The notes beneath the pieces are model-generated. The model was given only the letters and a program-made list of their open reading frames with translations, ran no database searches and had not been told where the DNA came from. A program made the translations under genes and the position numbers. A DNA stretch of 38,354 bases from Bdellovibrionota bacterium (GTDB taxonomy: Bacteria; Bdellovibrionota; Bdellovibrionia; Bdellovibrionales; JAMPXM01): positions 1 to 38,354 of the forward strand of contig CAUJGS010000043.1 in NCBI GenBank assembly GCA_963170185.1, written 5' to 3'. Position 1 is the first letter of the stretch. The number at the start of each line of letters is the position of its first letter. Of the stretch, positions 7,041 to 15,115 are shown piece by piece.

Positions 7041-8829
7041 ACGGCGGCTGCTACGCATCGGCGCCTATATCGGAGTTCTCGCCACGGTTCTTGTCGGCGT
7101 TTTAGTCGTCGTCGTTTTGCACAATCAAATTCGCCGAGGCCTAAACGAACGACAAGTCGAATCGGCGAGAAAACAAGTCAGCTCGTCCCTTGAAGAGTTT
7201 CGTCAGATCCTTGAGCAAGAATCCAGACGCCCATTCACCGAATACAGTCACTCCAACTTCCGAGGCGTCTCGGCACAAAGCTTCGTCCAGTTCTCCAATA
7301 TCTCCTCACTTCAACCCAGTGTTCGCATCCCAGGCCTTGTCGGGTACTTTCAGATCGCCGAGAAACAAAAACTCGAACTACCATTTTTCCCCGAAGGGCT
7401 TCCGACAGACCGGCAAGATCGCGAGAGACGACGGGATCTCGCCCGCAAAGTCTTATCCACGATCTTTAAAACACAACCGCTTAGCGCAAGCGAAGACTTA
7501 AGAACTCGCTTTAGCCAGCTCTTTCGAGGTGTTTGGCTCCCAAATATCAACACGTCCGAGATCGTTCCCCTAAAAGCGATTCCAACAAAGGCCGTTTCTC
7601 CTAAGGTCTTGTCGAAATCCGCACCACCCATTGAAACCTTGGAAGCTCTTCGCTCCCAAAGCCTGAACCTCGCTTCAACATCGCAGGCGTTTCCGATTCA
7701 GGCCTTTCTCCTGGAAAACGGCTACCTCGTCTTCTACCGCAGCGTGCTTCATAACGGACGAACGCTGACACAGGGCTTTGTCGTCGATCAAAAGTCCTTC
7801 TTCGGCTCTCTCTTTGGTGAACTCACAAAAGACGCCTCTAAACAATTGACCCTTGTCGTTGAAAACCAAGATCTCGGCATTTTCCCAACGACTCTTCAAG
7901 GCTCCTACCCACTCTTCCAAGTCGACGAGCTTCTTCCCATTCAAGGTCTCTCGCTTCTTGTTTCAGGAAAAGACGCAAAGCTCGATGCCACGCAAATCAC
8001 GATACTCGCACTCGTGGCCCTCGTCGTTCTCGTGATCATCGGTGCCGTCATTCTCATGTACAAAACGGCGATCCGCCAGCTTGAACTCTCTGAACGGCAA
8101 GCGGCGTTTGTTTCTTCGGTTAGTCACGAGCTACGCACACCCATCACCGCAATTCGCATGCATGGCGAAATCTTAAAAGCCGGATGGTCAAAAGATGAAG
8201 CGGCAAAAGAAAGCTCTTACGATTACATTCTAAAAGAATCCGAACGACTCTCCAGGCTGATCGAAAACGTCCTTCGCTACGCGAGAATTGGACGCGACAG
8301 CGACCCACTCAATATCGAGCGCGTGAGCCTTCCCGAGCTTCGTACGCTCATCACCGAGAAAGTCGCGCCACTTGTCACACAGAACCAGTTCTCGTTTGAG
8401 CTTATTGATAACCTAGGGTCACGGCAACATGGGCAGACGGATTCCAGTGCCATCGACATCGATCGCGACGCTCTCACGCAAATTCTAATTAACCTCGTCG
8501 ACAACGGAGTGAAGTTCTCACGCACCTCTGCCAAAAAGAAAATCACTCTCACTCTTGAGAACTCCGATCAGAGCATAAAAATAGGTGTGCGTGATTTCGG
8601 GCCCGGAATTTCACCAGGAATTTCTCAGACAAACCCGCACAAGGTCTTTGAACTCTTCTTTCGAGCCGAAGACGAAATGACCAGAACCACTCCCGGAACT
8701 GGCTTAGGTTTAGCGCTTGTGAAGTCCCTTTCGGACCGCATGGGCCTTAGGGTCTGGTTCGAAAACCGCTCACCAGGCTGTGAATTCCTTCTCCAAATTC
8801 CCGTTTCAAAGAGTGTCGAATCTTCATGA
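7030..8829 (+). CDS. Membrane sensor histidine kinase with large periplasmic domain
   Basis: This 599-residue partner kinase of the overlapping response regulator has a TM1 at about residues 9-31 and TM2 at about 321-345, enclosing a periplasmic region of nearly 290 residues that I cannot assign to a known sensor fold. Then come a HisKA domain (SSVSHELRTPITA, phospho-acceptor H366) and HATPase_c with N box (NLVDNGVKF, about 486-494), G1 (DFGPGIS) and G2 (GTGLGLAL). No HAMP domain is obvious between TM2 and HisKA; the linker is only about 20 residues. The signal is unknown. The downstream porin/imelysin operon suggests iron or another nutrient, by inference only. Confidence 0.93.
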   Translation: MKNERRLLRIGAYIGVLATVLVGVLVVVVLHNQIRRGLNERQVESARKQVSSSLEEFRQILEQESRRPFTEYSHSNFRGVSAQSFVQFSNISSLQPSVRIPGLVGYFQIAEKQKLELPFFPEGLPTDRQDRERRRDLARKVLSTIFKTQPLSASEDLRTRFSQLFRGVWLPNINTSEIVPLKAIPTKAVSPKVLSKSAPPIETLEALRSQSLNLASTSQAFPIQAFLLENGYLVFYRSVLHNGRTLTQGFVVDQKSFFGSLFGELTKDASKQLTLVVENQDLGIFPTTLQGSYPLFQVDELLPIQGLSLLVSGKDAKLDATQITILALVALVVLVIIGAVILMYKTAIRQLELSERQAAFVSSVSHELRTPITAIRMHGEILKAGWSKDEAAKESSYDYILKESERLSRLIENVLRYARIGRDSDPLNIERVSLPELRTLITEKVAPLVTQNQFSFELIDNLGSRQHGQTDSSAIDIDRDALTQILINLVDNGVKFSRTSAKKKITLTLENSDQSIKIGVRDFGPGISPGISQTNPHKVFELFFRAEDEMTRTTPGTGLGLALVKSLSDRMGLRVWFENRSPGCEFLLQIPVSKSVESS

Positions 8830-8854
8830 AATGAGACAGGTTTTCTCAATTTCA
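8827..8854. repeat. Imperfect inverted repeat at the end of the kinase gene
   Basis: Arms TGAAATGAGA and TCTC-A-ATTTCA pair over 10 bp with one bulged A around a 7-nt centre. It begins in the kinase stop codon. No U-run follows, so it is a poor intrinsic terminator; it may be an operator or an mRNA 3' hairpin. The left arm and centre (AAATGAGACAGGTTT) recur in reverse orientation at 14525-14539. Confidence 0.55.
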
Positions 8855-8861
8855 GTCGACA

Positions 8862-8879
8862 CTCTCAAGATCCTCTCAA
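8862..8879 (+). promoter_or_regulatory. PhoB/OmpR-type direct-repeat box ahead of the porin operon
   Basis: Two identical heptamers CTCTCAA are separated by 4 nt (GATC), giving an 11-bp period. This is the 7-4-7 architecture of boxes bound by PhoB-like response regulators, and CTCTCAA matches 5 of 7 positions of the E. coli Pho heptamer CTGTCAT. A weak -10-like CAACAT lies 11 nt downstream. The likely binder is the response regulator encoded immediately upstream. Confidence 0.5.
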
Positions 8880-8950
8880 CTTGATTGCAACAACATCTCG
8901 TCTTCCATGCCGCGTTGAGATTTCACCTGGCCGGTGAGATCACGTCTCGC

Positions 8951-10246
8951 GTGAAAAACTCTACCTCTATTCTCAATCAAATTTCGATCTTGCTGACATC
9001 CATCGTTCTTGCTGCTCCGGTCGCTCAGGCGCAAGACGACACCTCAACGGTGTCCACCACCACATCGAACGCCATCGAAATCGAACTCGAGGTTTATGGC
9101 GCATTTCATATCAGGCAGTTTGATTATTTCAAAAATGCCCTAGATATGAATCCGCGCCAACGACGCGAAGTCGATCTCGAGCGCATGGTTTTTGAACCCG
9201 TTTTCAAGCTCGGACGCGAATGGAAGATCGAGACAGAAGTTGAAATCGAGCGCGGCGGAGTTGGAACAAGCATGGAGCTTGACGGCTTTGAAGAGTTCGG
9301 CGAGTTCGAAACCGAACTCGAACAAGGCGGCGAAGTAAAACTCGACAAGCTTGAGATCGAATGGGAGCCTTCCAAAGTACTCTCCTTCAAAACGGGACTC
9401 ATCACGGTCCCTGTCGGAATGATCTCGCAAAAACACAAGCCTACTGAATACTTCTCGGTGACGAGAAACCGTTCGGAAGCTCGTATTTTGCCATCGACAT
9501 GGCGCTCGGTCGGACTTGGCATGAGCGGAGCCTTCAGTGTCGGATCAGAAACTAAGGTTCTTCATCAAACTGTTCTTGTACAGGGTCTGAACTCGGAATT
9601 CTTTCGCAAATACAACTGGATTCAAGACGGTGCCGGTCGCAAGTTTGAAACCACTTACGCAGATAACCTCGCACTCGCGACACGATGGGATCTTGCAAGC
9701 GAAGATCGCACACGCGCTGTTGGTGTTTCGCTCTACTACGGCGACAGTTCGCAAAACCGGCAGAAAGTAGACAAACTCACTGTCGAGGCCAATGTTTTAA
9801 TCTGGGATGTGCACGTTTTTTGGGAGTCCCCGACCTGGACAGTTCGCGCGCTCTACCTTCGCGGATATCTGCAAAACTCAGAAGAAGTCTCCACACAAAA
9901 CGCGACACTCGGCGGAGCCGCAAATCCTGGCGCCTTTGCGGCTCTCGGAAAAGAAGCGGAGCTTTATTTCTTAGAAGCCGCTTACAATATCGGAAATACG
10001 ATCAATCGCTTCGATCTCTTCGCCCGCTTCGACAGCTTTGATCCGATGAAGGAAGTCGCCGGAAACATCAACCGCGATCCACGTTTTCGCGAGACTTCTT
10101 GGACCACGGGGCTAGCCTACAAACCAAGACCCGAACTCGTCGCCAAACTTCAATATAGCCAAATTCGATCTGGCCTAGATGCGCTTCCGACTGCCCATGA
10201 AATCATGGCTGGCATCGGCTTCGCGTTCTCGTCGGAAAAACAGTAG
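8951..10246 (+). CDS. Porin-like outer-membrane beta-barrel protein
   Basis: This 431-residue protein starts at a GTG chosen because it gives a clean signal peptide (KNSTSILNQISILL to VAQA); a TTG 66 nt upstream would add an unlikely N-terminal extension, and the ribosome binding site (GGTGAG, about 11 nt away) is weak. The mature chain is a barrel with repeated amphipathic strands, acidic turns (about residues 80-125) and a segment like phosphate-selective/OprP-type or imelysin-linked porins (GLITVPVGMISQKHKPTEYFSV, with LPSTWRSVGLGMSG following); it ends in an aromatic-rich final strand (EIMAGIGFAFSS). It heads an operon with imelysin and di-heme proteins, so it may admit iron or an iron complex. 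Substrate unknown. Confidence 0.8.
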   Translation: MKNSTSILNQISILLTSIVLAAPVAQAQDDTSTVSTTTSNAIEIELEVYGAFHIRQFDYFKNALDMNPRQRREVDLERMVFEPVFKLGREWKIETEVEIERGGVGTSMELDGFEEFGEFETELEQGGEVKLDKLEIEWEPSKVLSFKTGLITVPVGMISQKHKPTEYFSVTRNRSEARILPSTWRSVGLGMSGAFSVGSETKVLHQTVLVQGLNSEFFRKYNWIQDGAGRKFETTYADNLALATRWDLASEDRTRAVGVSLYYGDSSQNRQKVDKLTVEANVLIWDVHVFWESPTWTVRALYLRGYLQNSEEVSTQNATLGGAANPGAFAALGKEAELYFLEAAYNIGNTINRFDLFARFDSFDPMKEVAGNINRDPRFRETSWTTGLAYKPRPELVAKLQYSQIRSGLDALPTAHEIMAGIGFAFSSEKQ

Positions 10247-10264
10247 ATTCAAAAGGAGAAAGAG

Positions 10265-11413
10265 ATGAACCAAACACTTCACAACACATTCCGCTTCGCA
10301 CTGGGTGGCGTGTTGGCAATCGGCCTCACGGCCTGTGGCATGAAAGACCAAGAAAAGTCCGGCGCTCAACAGGTTGCGGACAAAACGCAAGCCGACCTCG
10401 AAACCAAAGTCATTCAGAGCATCACAGAAAACGTCGTCGTCGCGACATACGTGCATCTTCGCGATGAAACCAAGGAGTTGGCTCGATTGGCCAAGGTGCT
10501 CGTTGCCAATCCCACCGATGAAAATCTGAAAGCCGTGCAGACGAAGTGGAAAGAGGCACGCGTTCCTTGGGAGTCCACTGAAGGCTTTCTTTTTGGTCCC
10601 GTTGATAGTCTCGGAGTCGATCCAGCGATCGACTCATGGCCGCTATCGAAAGTCGATCTCGACTTAATATTGAAGGAACGACCAAACATCACCGCTGACT
10701 TCGTGCGAGGTCTCGGTACAGATGTTCAGGGCTTTCACACAGCGGAATACTTGATTTTCGGTGACGGCGAAGTAACGAACACAAAACCCGTATCCGAAAT
10801 GACAGAGGCGCAATTCAACTATCTGATCGCCGTAACAGCTGTCCTTGCGGAACAAACCGAAAAGCTTCACCAGTCTTGGACTGTTCGACATGACCCTTCT
10901 GTGGCTTCTTCCAAGCCCTATAGCCACTATGTCTTAAACCCCAGCCTCGATAACGACTTCTACCCATCACGCAAAGCCGTGCTTCAGGAGTTCGTCCAAG
11001 GCTTGATCAAAATCGCCGTTGAAGTCGGAAAAGGCAAAATCTCGGATCCTCTTGGCGGCGATCTCGCATCAGCCGATCCGTCTTTGGTCGAATCGCAATT
11101 CAGCTGGAATTCGTTGATCGACTTCCAAAACAATATGATGTCGATCCGAAACATTTATCTCGGTGGCTACCGCACAAAAGGGCTTGGCCTTAGTGACTTG
11201 GTCGTTTTGAAGAACCCTGCCCTTGACGGGAAAATCAAAGCGCAGATCGACGCTTCAGAAAAGGCCATCGGCGAGATCGCAGGTTCGCAAAACGTGTCGT
11301 TCACTCAAGCCATTAAAACAGCTGACGGACGCCAACGCTCTTTGATCGCGATCGAAAAAATCGCGGAACTCGAGGCGACGCTGACCAACGAACTCTTGCC
11401 GCTCTTCCAATAA
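10265..11413 (+). CDS. Imelysin-family (M75-like) lipoprotein
   Basis: This 382-residue predicted lipoprotein has a lipobox at LTAC (C24), followed by the all-helical imelysin domain with the signature GxHxxE (GFHTAE, H158 and E161). Other conserved stretches include WPLSKVDLD and the C-terminal NIYLGGYRTK region. Members such as ICMP and EfeO bind or handle iron in the periplasm; the old name 'insulin-cleaving metallopeptidase' need not describe the real role. A good AAGGAG precedes the ATG, 18 nt after the porin stop. With the porin and the di-heme protein it fits a periplasmic iron-acquisition set. Confidence 0.9.
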   Translation: MNQTLHNTFRFALGGVLAIGLTACGMKDQEKSGAQQVADKTQADLETKVIQSITENVVVATYVHLRDETKELARLAKVLVANPTDENLKAVQTKWKEARVPWESTEGFLFGPVDSLGVDPAIDSWPLSKVDLDLILKERPNITADFVRGLGTDVQGFHTAEYLIFGDGEVTNTKPVSEMTEAQFNYLIAVTAVLAEQTEKLHQSWTVRHDPSVASSKPYSHYVLNPSLDNDFYPSRKAVLQEFVQGLIKIAVEVGKGKISDPLGGDLASADPSLVESQFSWNSLIDFQNNMMSIRNIYLGGYRTKGLGLSDLVVLKNPALDGKIKAQIDASEKAIGEIAGSQNVSFTQAIKTADGRQRSLIAIEKIAELEATLTNELLPLFQ

Positions 11414-11426
11414 CGAGGACGAAGCC

Positions 11427-12881
11427 ATGAAATTAAAGAGTCTTGCTTACCTGCTTCTGATTGTCGGTTCGGCCTGTTCGAAGCCGAACGCGGAACCAGC
11501 GCGACCTTCGACTGAGAAGACCGCAGGGTACCCCGCATACGCGTGGGTGACTAATCTCGCAGGGCCAGCGACGAGCGAAGACTCTTCGTCCTCACTTTCA
11601 TTCAACGTTCCGGTTCCAGTTCTCTCAAAAGAAGAACTGGAACTGCATCTCGGCGGCGACATCGACTTCAATCGTCAGTTCAACGGCGAACAAGGTCTTG
11701 GACCCGCCTTCAACGCAAGTTCCTGTGTCGCCTGCCATGCACGTGATGGCCGAGGTGCTCTACCTGTTTTAAACGCCGAAGACCGAAGTGTTCGCTTTGG
11801 GCCCAACGAATCTCTTCTTCTTCGTATCAGCCTTGAAACCGAAAACGGGCCGATCGTGGTGCCTGGATTTAGCGAACAGGTGCATCAACGGGGGATCTAC
11901 AGCCTCAGACAAGACATGCCGGGTATCGGGCAAACCGACATCGAAATGCACTTTGAGTACTCGACTTTCACGTATCCCGATGGATCGAGCGTCGAGCTAA
12001 GAAAGCCCGTTTTTCAGTTCGTAGGGGCGTACGACGAAATGGCGGACAGAGATTCGATCTTAAAAGATCCCCGTATTCGCGTGAGTCCAAGAATTGGACC
12101 TCCCATTATCGGACTCGGCCTTTTGGACGCCATCGACGATAAACAGTTGATTCAAATGGCAGATCCTGATGATCGAAATGGCGACGGGATTCGCGGCAAA
12201 GTGAACTTCATCGATGGACGTGTTGGTCGTCACGGTTGGAAAGCCAACAACCCCGATGTCCGCACTCAGGTGGCCGCGGCTCTTAATCACGATATGGGGC
12301 TCACGAACTCCCTCTTCCCATTTGAGAACATCTTAAACACACCACTCTTTACAAACTGGACCGCACGCCTCTCGATCGACCCTTCAAAGTTCGCACCCGA
12401 AATCACCGATGCCCATCTTGATCGGTTGAGCTTTTACACGTCGACCCTTGCCGTTCCAAAACGTCGCAAGGTTTTGGATCTCGACGTCCTGCAAGGCGCT
12501 CGTCAGTTCGAAGTCGTCGGCTGCACAGGTTGCCACACGCCGATGCTAAAAACAGGAACATCCGGGACGATCGAACATTTCAAAAATCAAACGATCTACC
12601 CCTTTAGCGATGGTCTTCTTCACGACATGGGAGAAGAACTTGCCGATCACCGTCAAGATCACGAGGCCAGCGGTCGCCAATGGCGAACGCGCCCTCTTTG
12701 GGGAATCGGACTCACTCAAACAATCAACCCACGCGCTGGCTTTTTACACGACGGACGAGCGCGCACGCTTGAAGAAGCCATCTTGCATCATGGCGGCGAA
12801 GCAGCTGCATCAAGGCAGAAATTTTCAAACCTTCCGAAATCTGCAAGACAGGAACTCATCAGCTTCTTAAGGTCGCTCTAG
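11427..12881 (+). CDS. Di-heme c-type cytochrome oxidoreductase (DHOR/DUF1111 family) lipoprotein
   Basis: This 484-residue predicted lipoprotein has a lipobox VGSAC (C17). Two haem c attachment motifs are present: CVACH (C100, C103, H104) and CTGCH (C366, C369, H370), the spacing typical of the di-haem oxidoreductase family once annotated 'thiol oxidoreductase'. Family landmarks such as PRIGPPIIGLGLLDAI, DRNGDGIRGKVNFIDGRVGRHGWKA and the terminal FLHDGRARTLEEAILHHGGEA are clear. It lies 13 nt after the imelysin gene, an association known in many bacteria. It probably oxidises or reduces a metal or small molecule in the periplasm during iron uptake; the substrate is not established. Confidence 0.93.
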   Translation: MKLKSLAYLLLIVGSACSKPNAEPARPSTEKTAGYPAYAWVTNLAGPATSEDSSSSLSFNVPVPVLSKEELELHLGGDIDFNRQFNGEQGLGPAFNASSCVACHARDGRGALPVLNAEDRSVRFGPNESLLLRISLETENGPIVVPGFSEQVHQRGIYSLRQDMPGIGQTDIEMHFEYSTFTYPDGSSVELRKPVFQFVGAYDEMADRDSILKDPRIRVSPRIGPPIIGLGLLDAIDDKQLIQMADPDDRNGDGIRGKVNFIDGRVGRHGWKANNPDVRTQVAAALNHDMGLTNSLFPFENILNTPLFTNWTARLSIDPSKFAPEITDAHLDRLSFYTSTLAVPKRRKVLDLDVLQGARQFEVVGCTGCHTPMLKTGTSGTIEHFKNQTIYPFSDGLLHDMGEELADHRQDHEASGRQWRTRPLWGIGLTQTINPRAGFLHDGRARTLEEAILHHGGEAAASRQKFSNLPKSARQELISFLRSL

Positions 12882-14435
12882 ATGATTCATCACGTGTATG
12901 ACCTCCTTGTAGCCGGCCGCGCTTTCTTACGCAGTACTCTGTTAGTCGCCACCTCGTTCTTTGTCGTGTTGGCATTTGAGTCGGCACGAGCCCACGATGA
13001 GAAGCCTGTCTGGGCACTTAATCGAGCAGAACAAGACGAACTTCGAAAGACCCTGGCGGAGTCGCAAAAGGCACTGGTTCAAGCACTTTCCGAAGCTACC
13101 GAGTATCGCGTTTCAGAAACACGAGGCTTTTTCCACGATTCAGAGAAAGAACTGGCGAATATCCCTCGCTCCATTTTAAACCGCGTCCTGCAGCATAGCC
13201 TTGAGCTTGAAACCGCCCAAATGCAGTCTTATCTGTTTTGTGAGGCCGGCTGCTCGCATAGCGCTAAACAAGACGGCCTCACAGAAAGCGAACTCAAGCT
13301 TACGCGCGGTCTTTGGCCAAAGATCCGCTCAAGCTTTGCTCTGCTATTTAAAGAAATTCCGCACGGCGCTTGGCTTCGCACGATTCACTTCTTGAAATAC
13401 AGCCGCTCCATTGGAGCAAAGTACCATTACCAAAAATCAGCCTACGGTCGCTTTGCACTGCTTGCTGGTGCAACTGCGTTTACCGGCGCTTTTGTTGTAA
13501 CCGAAATCGCCGAGTCGATGTTCATGGGACCACTTCACATCGTTTGCCAAGCAAACTACCTCTGGTCGCTAGCATTTGCCTCGACCATCGCCAGCCTTTC
13601 GCGAGATGTGAAAGCGGCACTCGGGTTTAATGCCAAAAACGAATCGTTCCTAAAGCGACTATTTGCCACCTACGGCCGCTACTCGCTCTTACGTCGTGAG
13701 CGCGCTCTTGAAGAGCGTATTCTTATTCAATCGGCATTAAAGGTTGCGGCCGCGGAAACGGATATTTCCTCGCAAGCAAAGCTCACTCGACGCGAAGCTC
13801 AGATTCAAAGTCTCACTCCGATTCTTGAAGCTGAACTCGAATCCCCGATTCGCCGCAGTCTTGCCATGGACACTCTTCTCTGGGCGGAACTCGTCCACCC
13901 ATCGTCGGAAAAAGAACGCTCAGGCACAAAATTCTTCGAAGCCTGGGGTCGTGAGTTCGAAGATCTCGGCCGAAAGTCACAAGAGGAAGTTCGGCTTTGG
14001 TGGCGGGATCTTCACGCCTCGCTTAGAACGTTGTTAAGAATCCAAGCTTTTCAGGCTCAGTCCGAACACACCTTGGGTGAAAAACAAAAGGCGACTCTTC
14101 GCCAGCTTGGAACACTGGACCGAAGCCTTCGCCTTTGGGATACGACTGTGATTCTCGCTTTGAAAACTCCCGGAAGCTGGAATCACGAAAGCCGCGAATG
14201 GTTGAGAAGCGTTACTGGCGAATGGCTTTCGCTTCTGCTCTCAGTTAAGGAAAGCGACGCCAAGTCTTTTCAACTTCGTCAGAAGTATCTCGAAGATCTG
14301 ATGAAAATCGCCAACCGATCCGGCGGTCTAAAACCAGTCGGTGCGGACGGCCTCCCTGCCACAGATCGCTTAGCCCGGGCTGTAGAAGTTCGCGAAATCA
14401 GGCTCTGTGAAGGGTCTTTCGTACCCGTTCGTTGA
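12882..14435 (+). CDS. Unrecognised 517-residue membrane-associated protein of the imelysin/di-heme operon
   Basis: I do not recognise this family. The ATG follows directly on the TAG of the di-heme gene. The N-terminus has a hydrophobic signal or anchor (about residues 17-36, LRSTLLVATSFFVVLAF), then a long helical region rich in Glu/Arg/Leu. A central hydrophobic stretch (about 195-245, FALLAGATAFTGAFVVTEIA and LWSLAFASTIASL) could be one or two membrane spans, and the C-terminal half is helical and charged. Six or so cysteines are scattered (for example C119, C123 near FCEAGCSH), without a CxxCH haem site. Its fixed place as last gene of the operon suggests a partner of the imelysin and di-heme proteins. 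Confidence 0.75.
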   Translation: MIHHVYDLLVAGRAFLRSTLLVATSFFVVLAFESARAHDEKPVWALNRAEQDELRKTLAESQKALVQALSEATEYRVSETRGFFHDSEKELANIPRSILNRVLQHSLELETAQMQSYLFCEAGCSHSAKQDGLTESELKLTRGLWPKIRSSFALLFKEIPHGAWLRTIHFLKYSRSIGAKYHYQKSAYGRFALLAGATAFTGAFVVTEIAESMFMGPLHIVCQANYLWSLAFASTIASLSRDVKAALGFNAKNESFLKRLFATYGRYSLLRRERALEERILIQSALKVAAAETDISSQAKLTRREAQIQSLTPILEAELESPIRRSLAMDTLLWAELVHPSSEKERSGTKFFEAWGREFEDLGRKSQEEVRLWWRDLHASLRTLLRIQAFQAQSEHTLGEKQKATLRQLGTLDRSLRLWDTTVILALKTPGSWNHESREWLRSVTGEWLSLLLSVKESDAKSFQLRQKYLEDLMKIANRSGGLKPVGADGLPATDRLARAVEVREIRLCEGSFVPVR

Positions 14436-14439
14436 AACA

Positions 14440-14455
14440 GGCGGCAGATGCCGCC
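14440..14455 (+). terminator. GC-rich hairpin after the operon
   Basis: GGCGGC-AGAT-GCCGCC forms a perfect 6-bp stem with a 4-nt loop, 4 nt after the TGA of the last operon gene. No U-run follows, so it may be an mRNA-stabilising 3' hairpin or an inefficient terminator. Confidence 0.4.
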
Positions 14456-14524
14456 CGTGGTCAATTTCCATTTCCTCATCAGTTCTTGAAATTCCCCTCA
14501 TTGTCTGAAAAAAGCCGGGTCTAG

Positions 14525-14539
14525 AAACCTGTCTCATTT
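14525..14539 (-). repeat. Inverted copy of the 15-mer found after the kinase gene
   Basis: The plus strand reads AAACCTGTCTCATTT, the exact reverse complement of AAATGAGACAGGTTT at 8829-8843. It lies 15 nt upstream of the next start codon, within the probable promoter/leader of the small secreted protein gene. It may be a shared operator half-site; chance recurrence is possible. Confidence 0.45.
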
Positions 14540-14554
14540 GCCTAGGGGGAAGCG

Positions 14555-15109
14555 ATGAATGCGTGGTTTTTCAAATCGACAGTGATGGCAACGAGCTTAT
14601 TGCTAGGTCTTGCGGCAGGCCTAACGCCGGAGTCCACTCAAGCCGCAGGCGCACGCGGCCGCAAAGCTCTTGCCGAATCTTACGCTCTTCCAACGCCAAA
14701 ACGTCTAACGACCTTCAAACATCCAGTGATCTATGCGAGCCCAGATGTCTACGTAAAGCGTGTGGCTGGCAAAACCGTCGTTCGGCAAACTTTGATTATT
14801 AAATGGGGCCTTCACGTCTTTGAAGTGGCCGAAGGCCTTTATCAGTGCACGGGAACAGCAGCGACCGGACATAGCTGTGAGTGGGTCGACCACACGCGTG
14901 TTGCGACATTCTCGTCTTGCGACATCAGTGGCGTAGCGTCTGGCGTGAAGCCAACATGTGTCGGTAAGCTTTCAGGAAACTCTGGACCGACGGAAGACAT
15001 CGCTTTTGATTCAGCTCCAGATTCAACATCTGAACCCACACGCTATGTTCCGGACGAGTGGGCGGAGTTTCCAGATCGTCATCACGACCCGGAAAATCCG
15101 ATTCCATAA
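14555..15109 (+). CDS. Secreted protein of unknown function, 184 residues
   Basis: I do not recognise this protein. A signal peptide covers about residues 1-31 (TVMATSLLLGLAAG to STQAA). The mature part contains a basic, beta-rich segment (KRLTTFKHPVIYASPDVYVKR) and four cysteines (in YQCTG, HSCEW, SSCDI and PTCVG) that could make two disulphides, then an acidic, proline-rich tail ending DPENPIP. The ribosome binding site GGGGGAAG is strong. It is convergent with the subtilase gene, with 6 nt between the two stops. A small disulphide-stabilised partner of that protease would fit the location but nothing in the sequence proves it. Confidence 0.7.
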   Translation: MNAWFFKSTVMATSLLLGLAAGLTPESTQAAGARGRKALAESYALPTPKRLTTFKHPVIYASPDVYVKRVAGKTVVRQTLIIKWGLHVFEVAEGLYQCTGTAATGHSCEWVDHTRVATFSSCDISGVASGVKPTCVGKLSGNSGPTEDIAFDSAPDSTSEPTRYVPDEWAEFPDRHHDPENPIP

Positions 15110-15115
15110 CCGATT

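Noticed and set aside
8830-8950. Fur box ahead of the porin/imelysin operon.
   Set aside because: No convincing GATAATGATAATCATTATC-like 19-mer is visible; the nearest symmetry, TGAGA-N7-TCTCA, is better read as part of a different inverted repeat.
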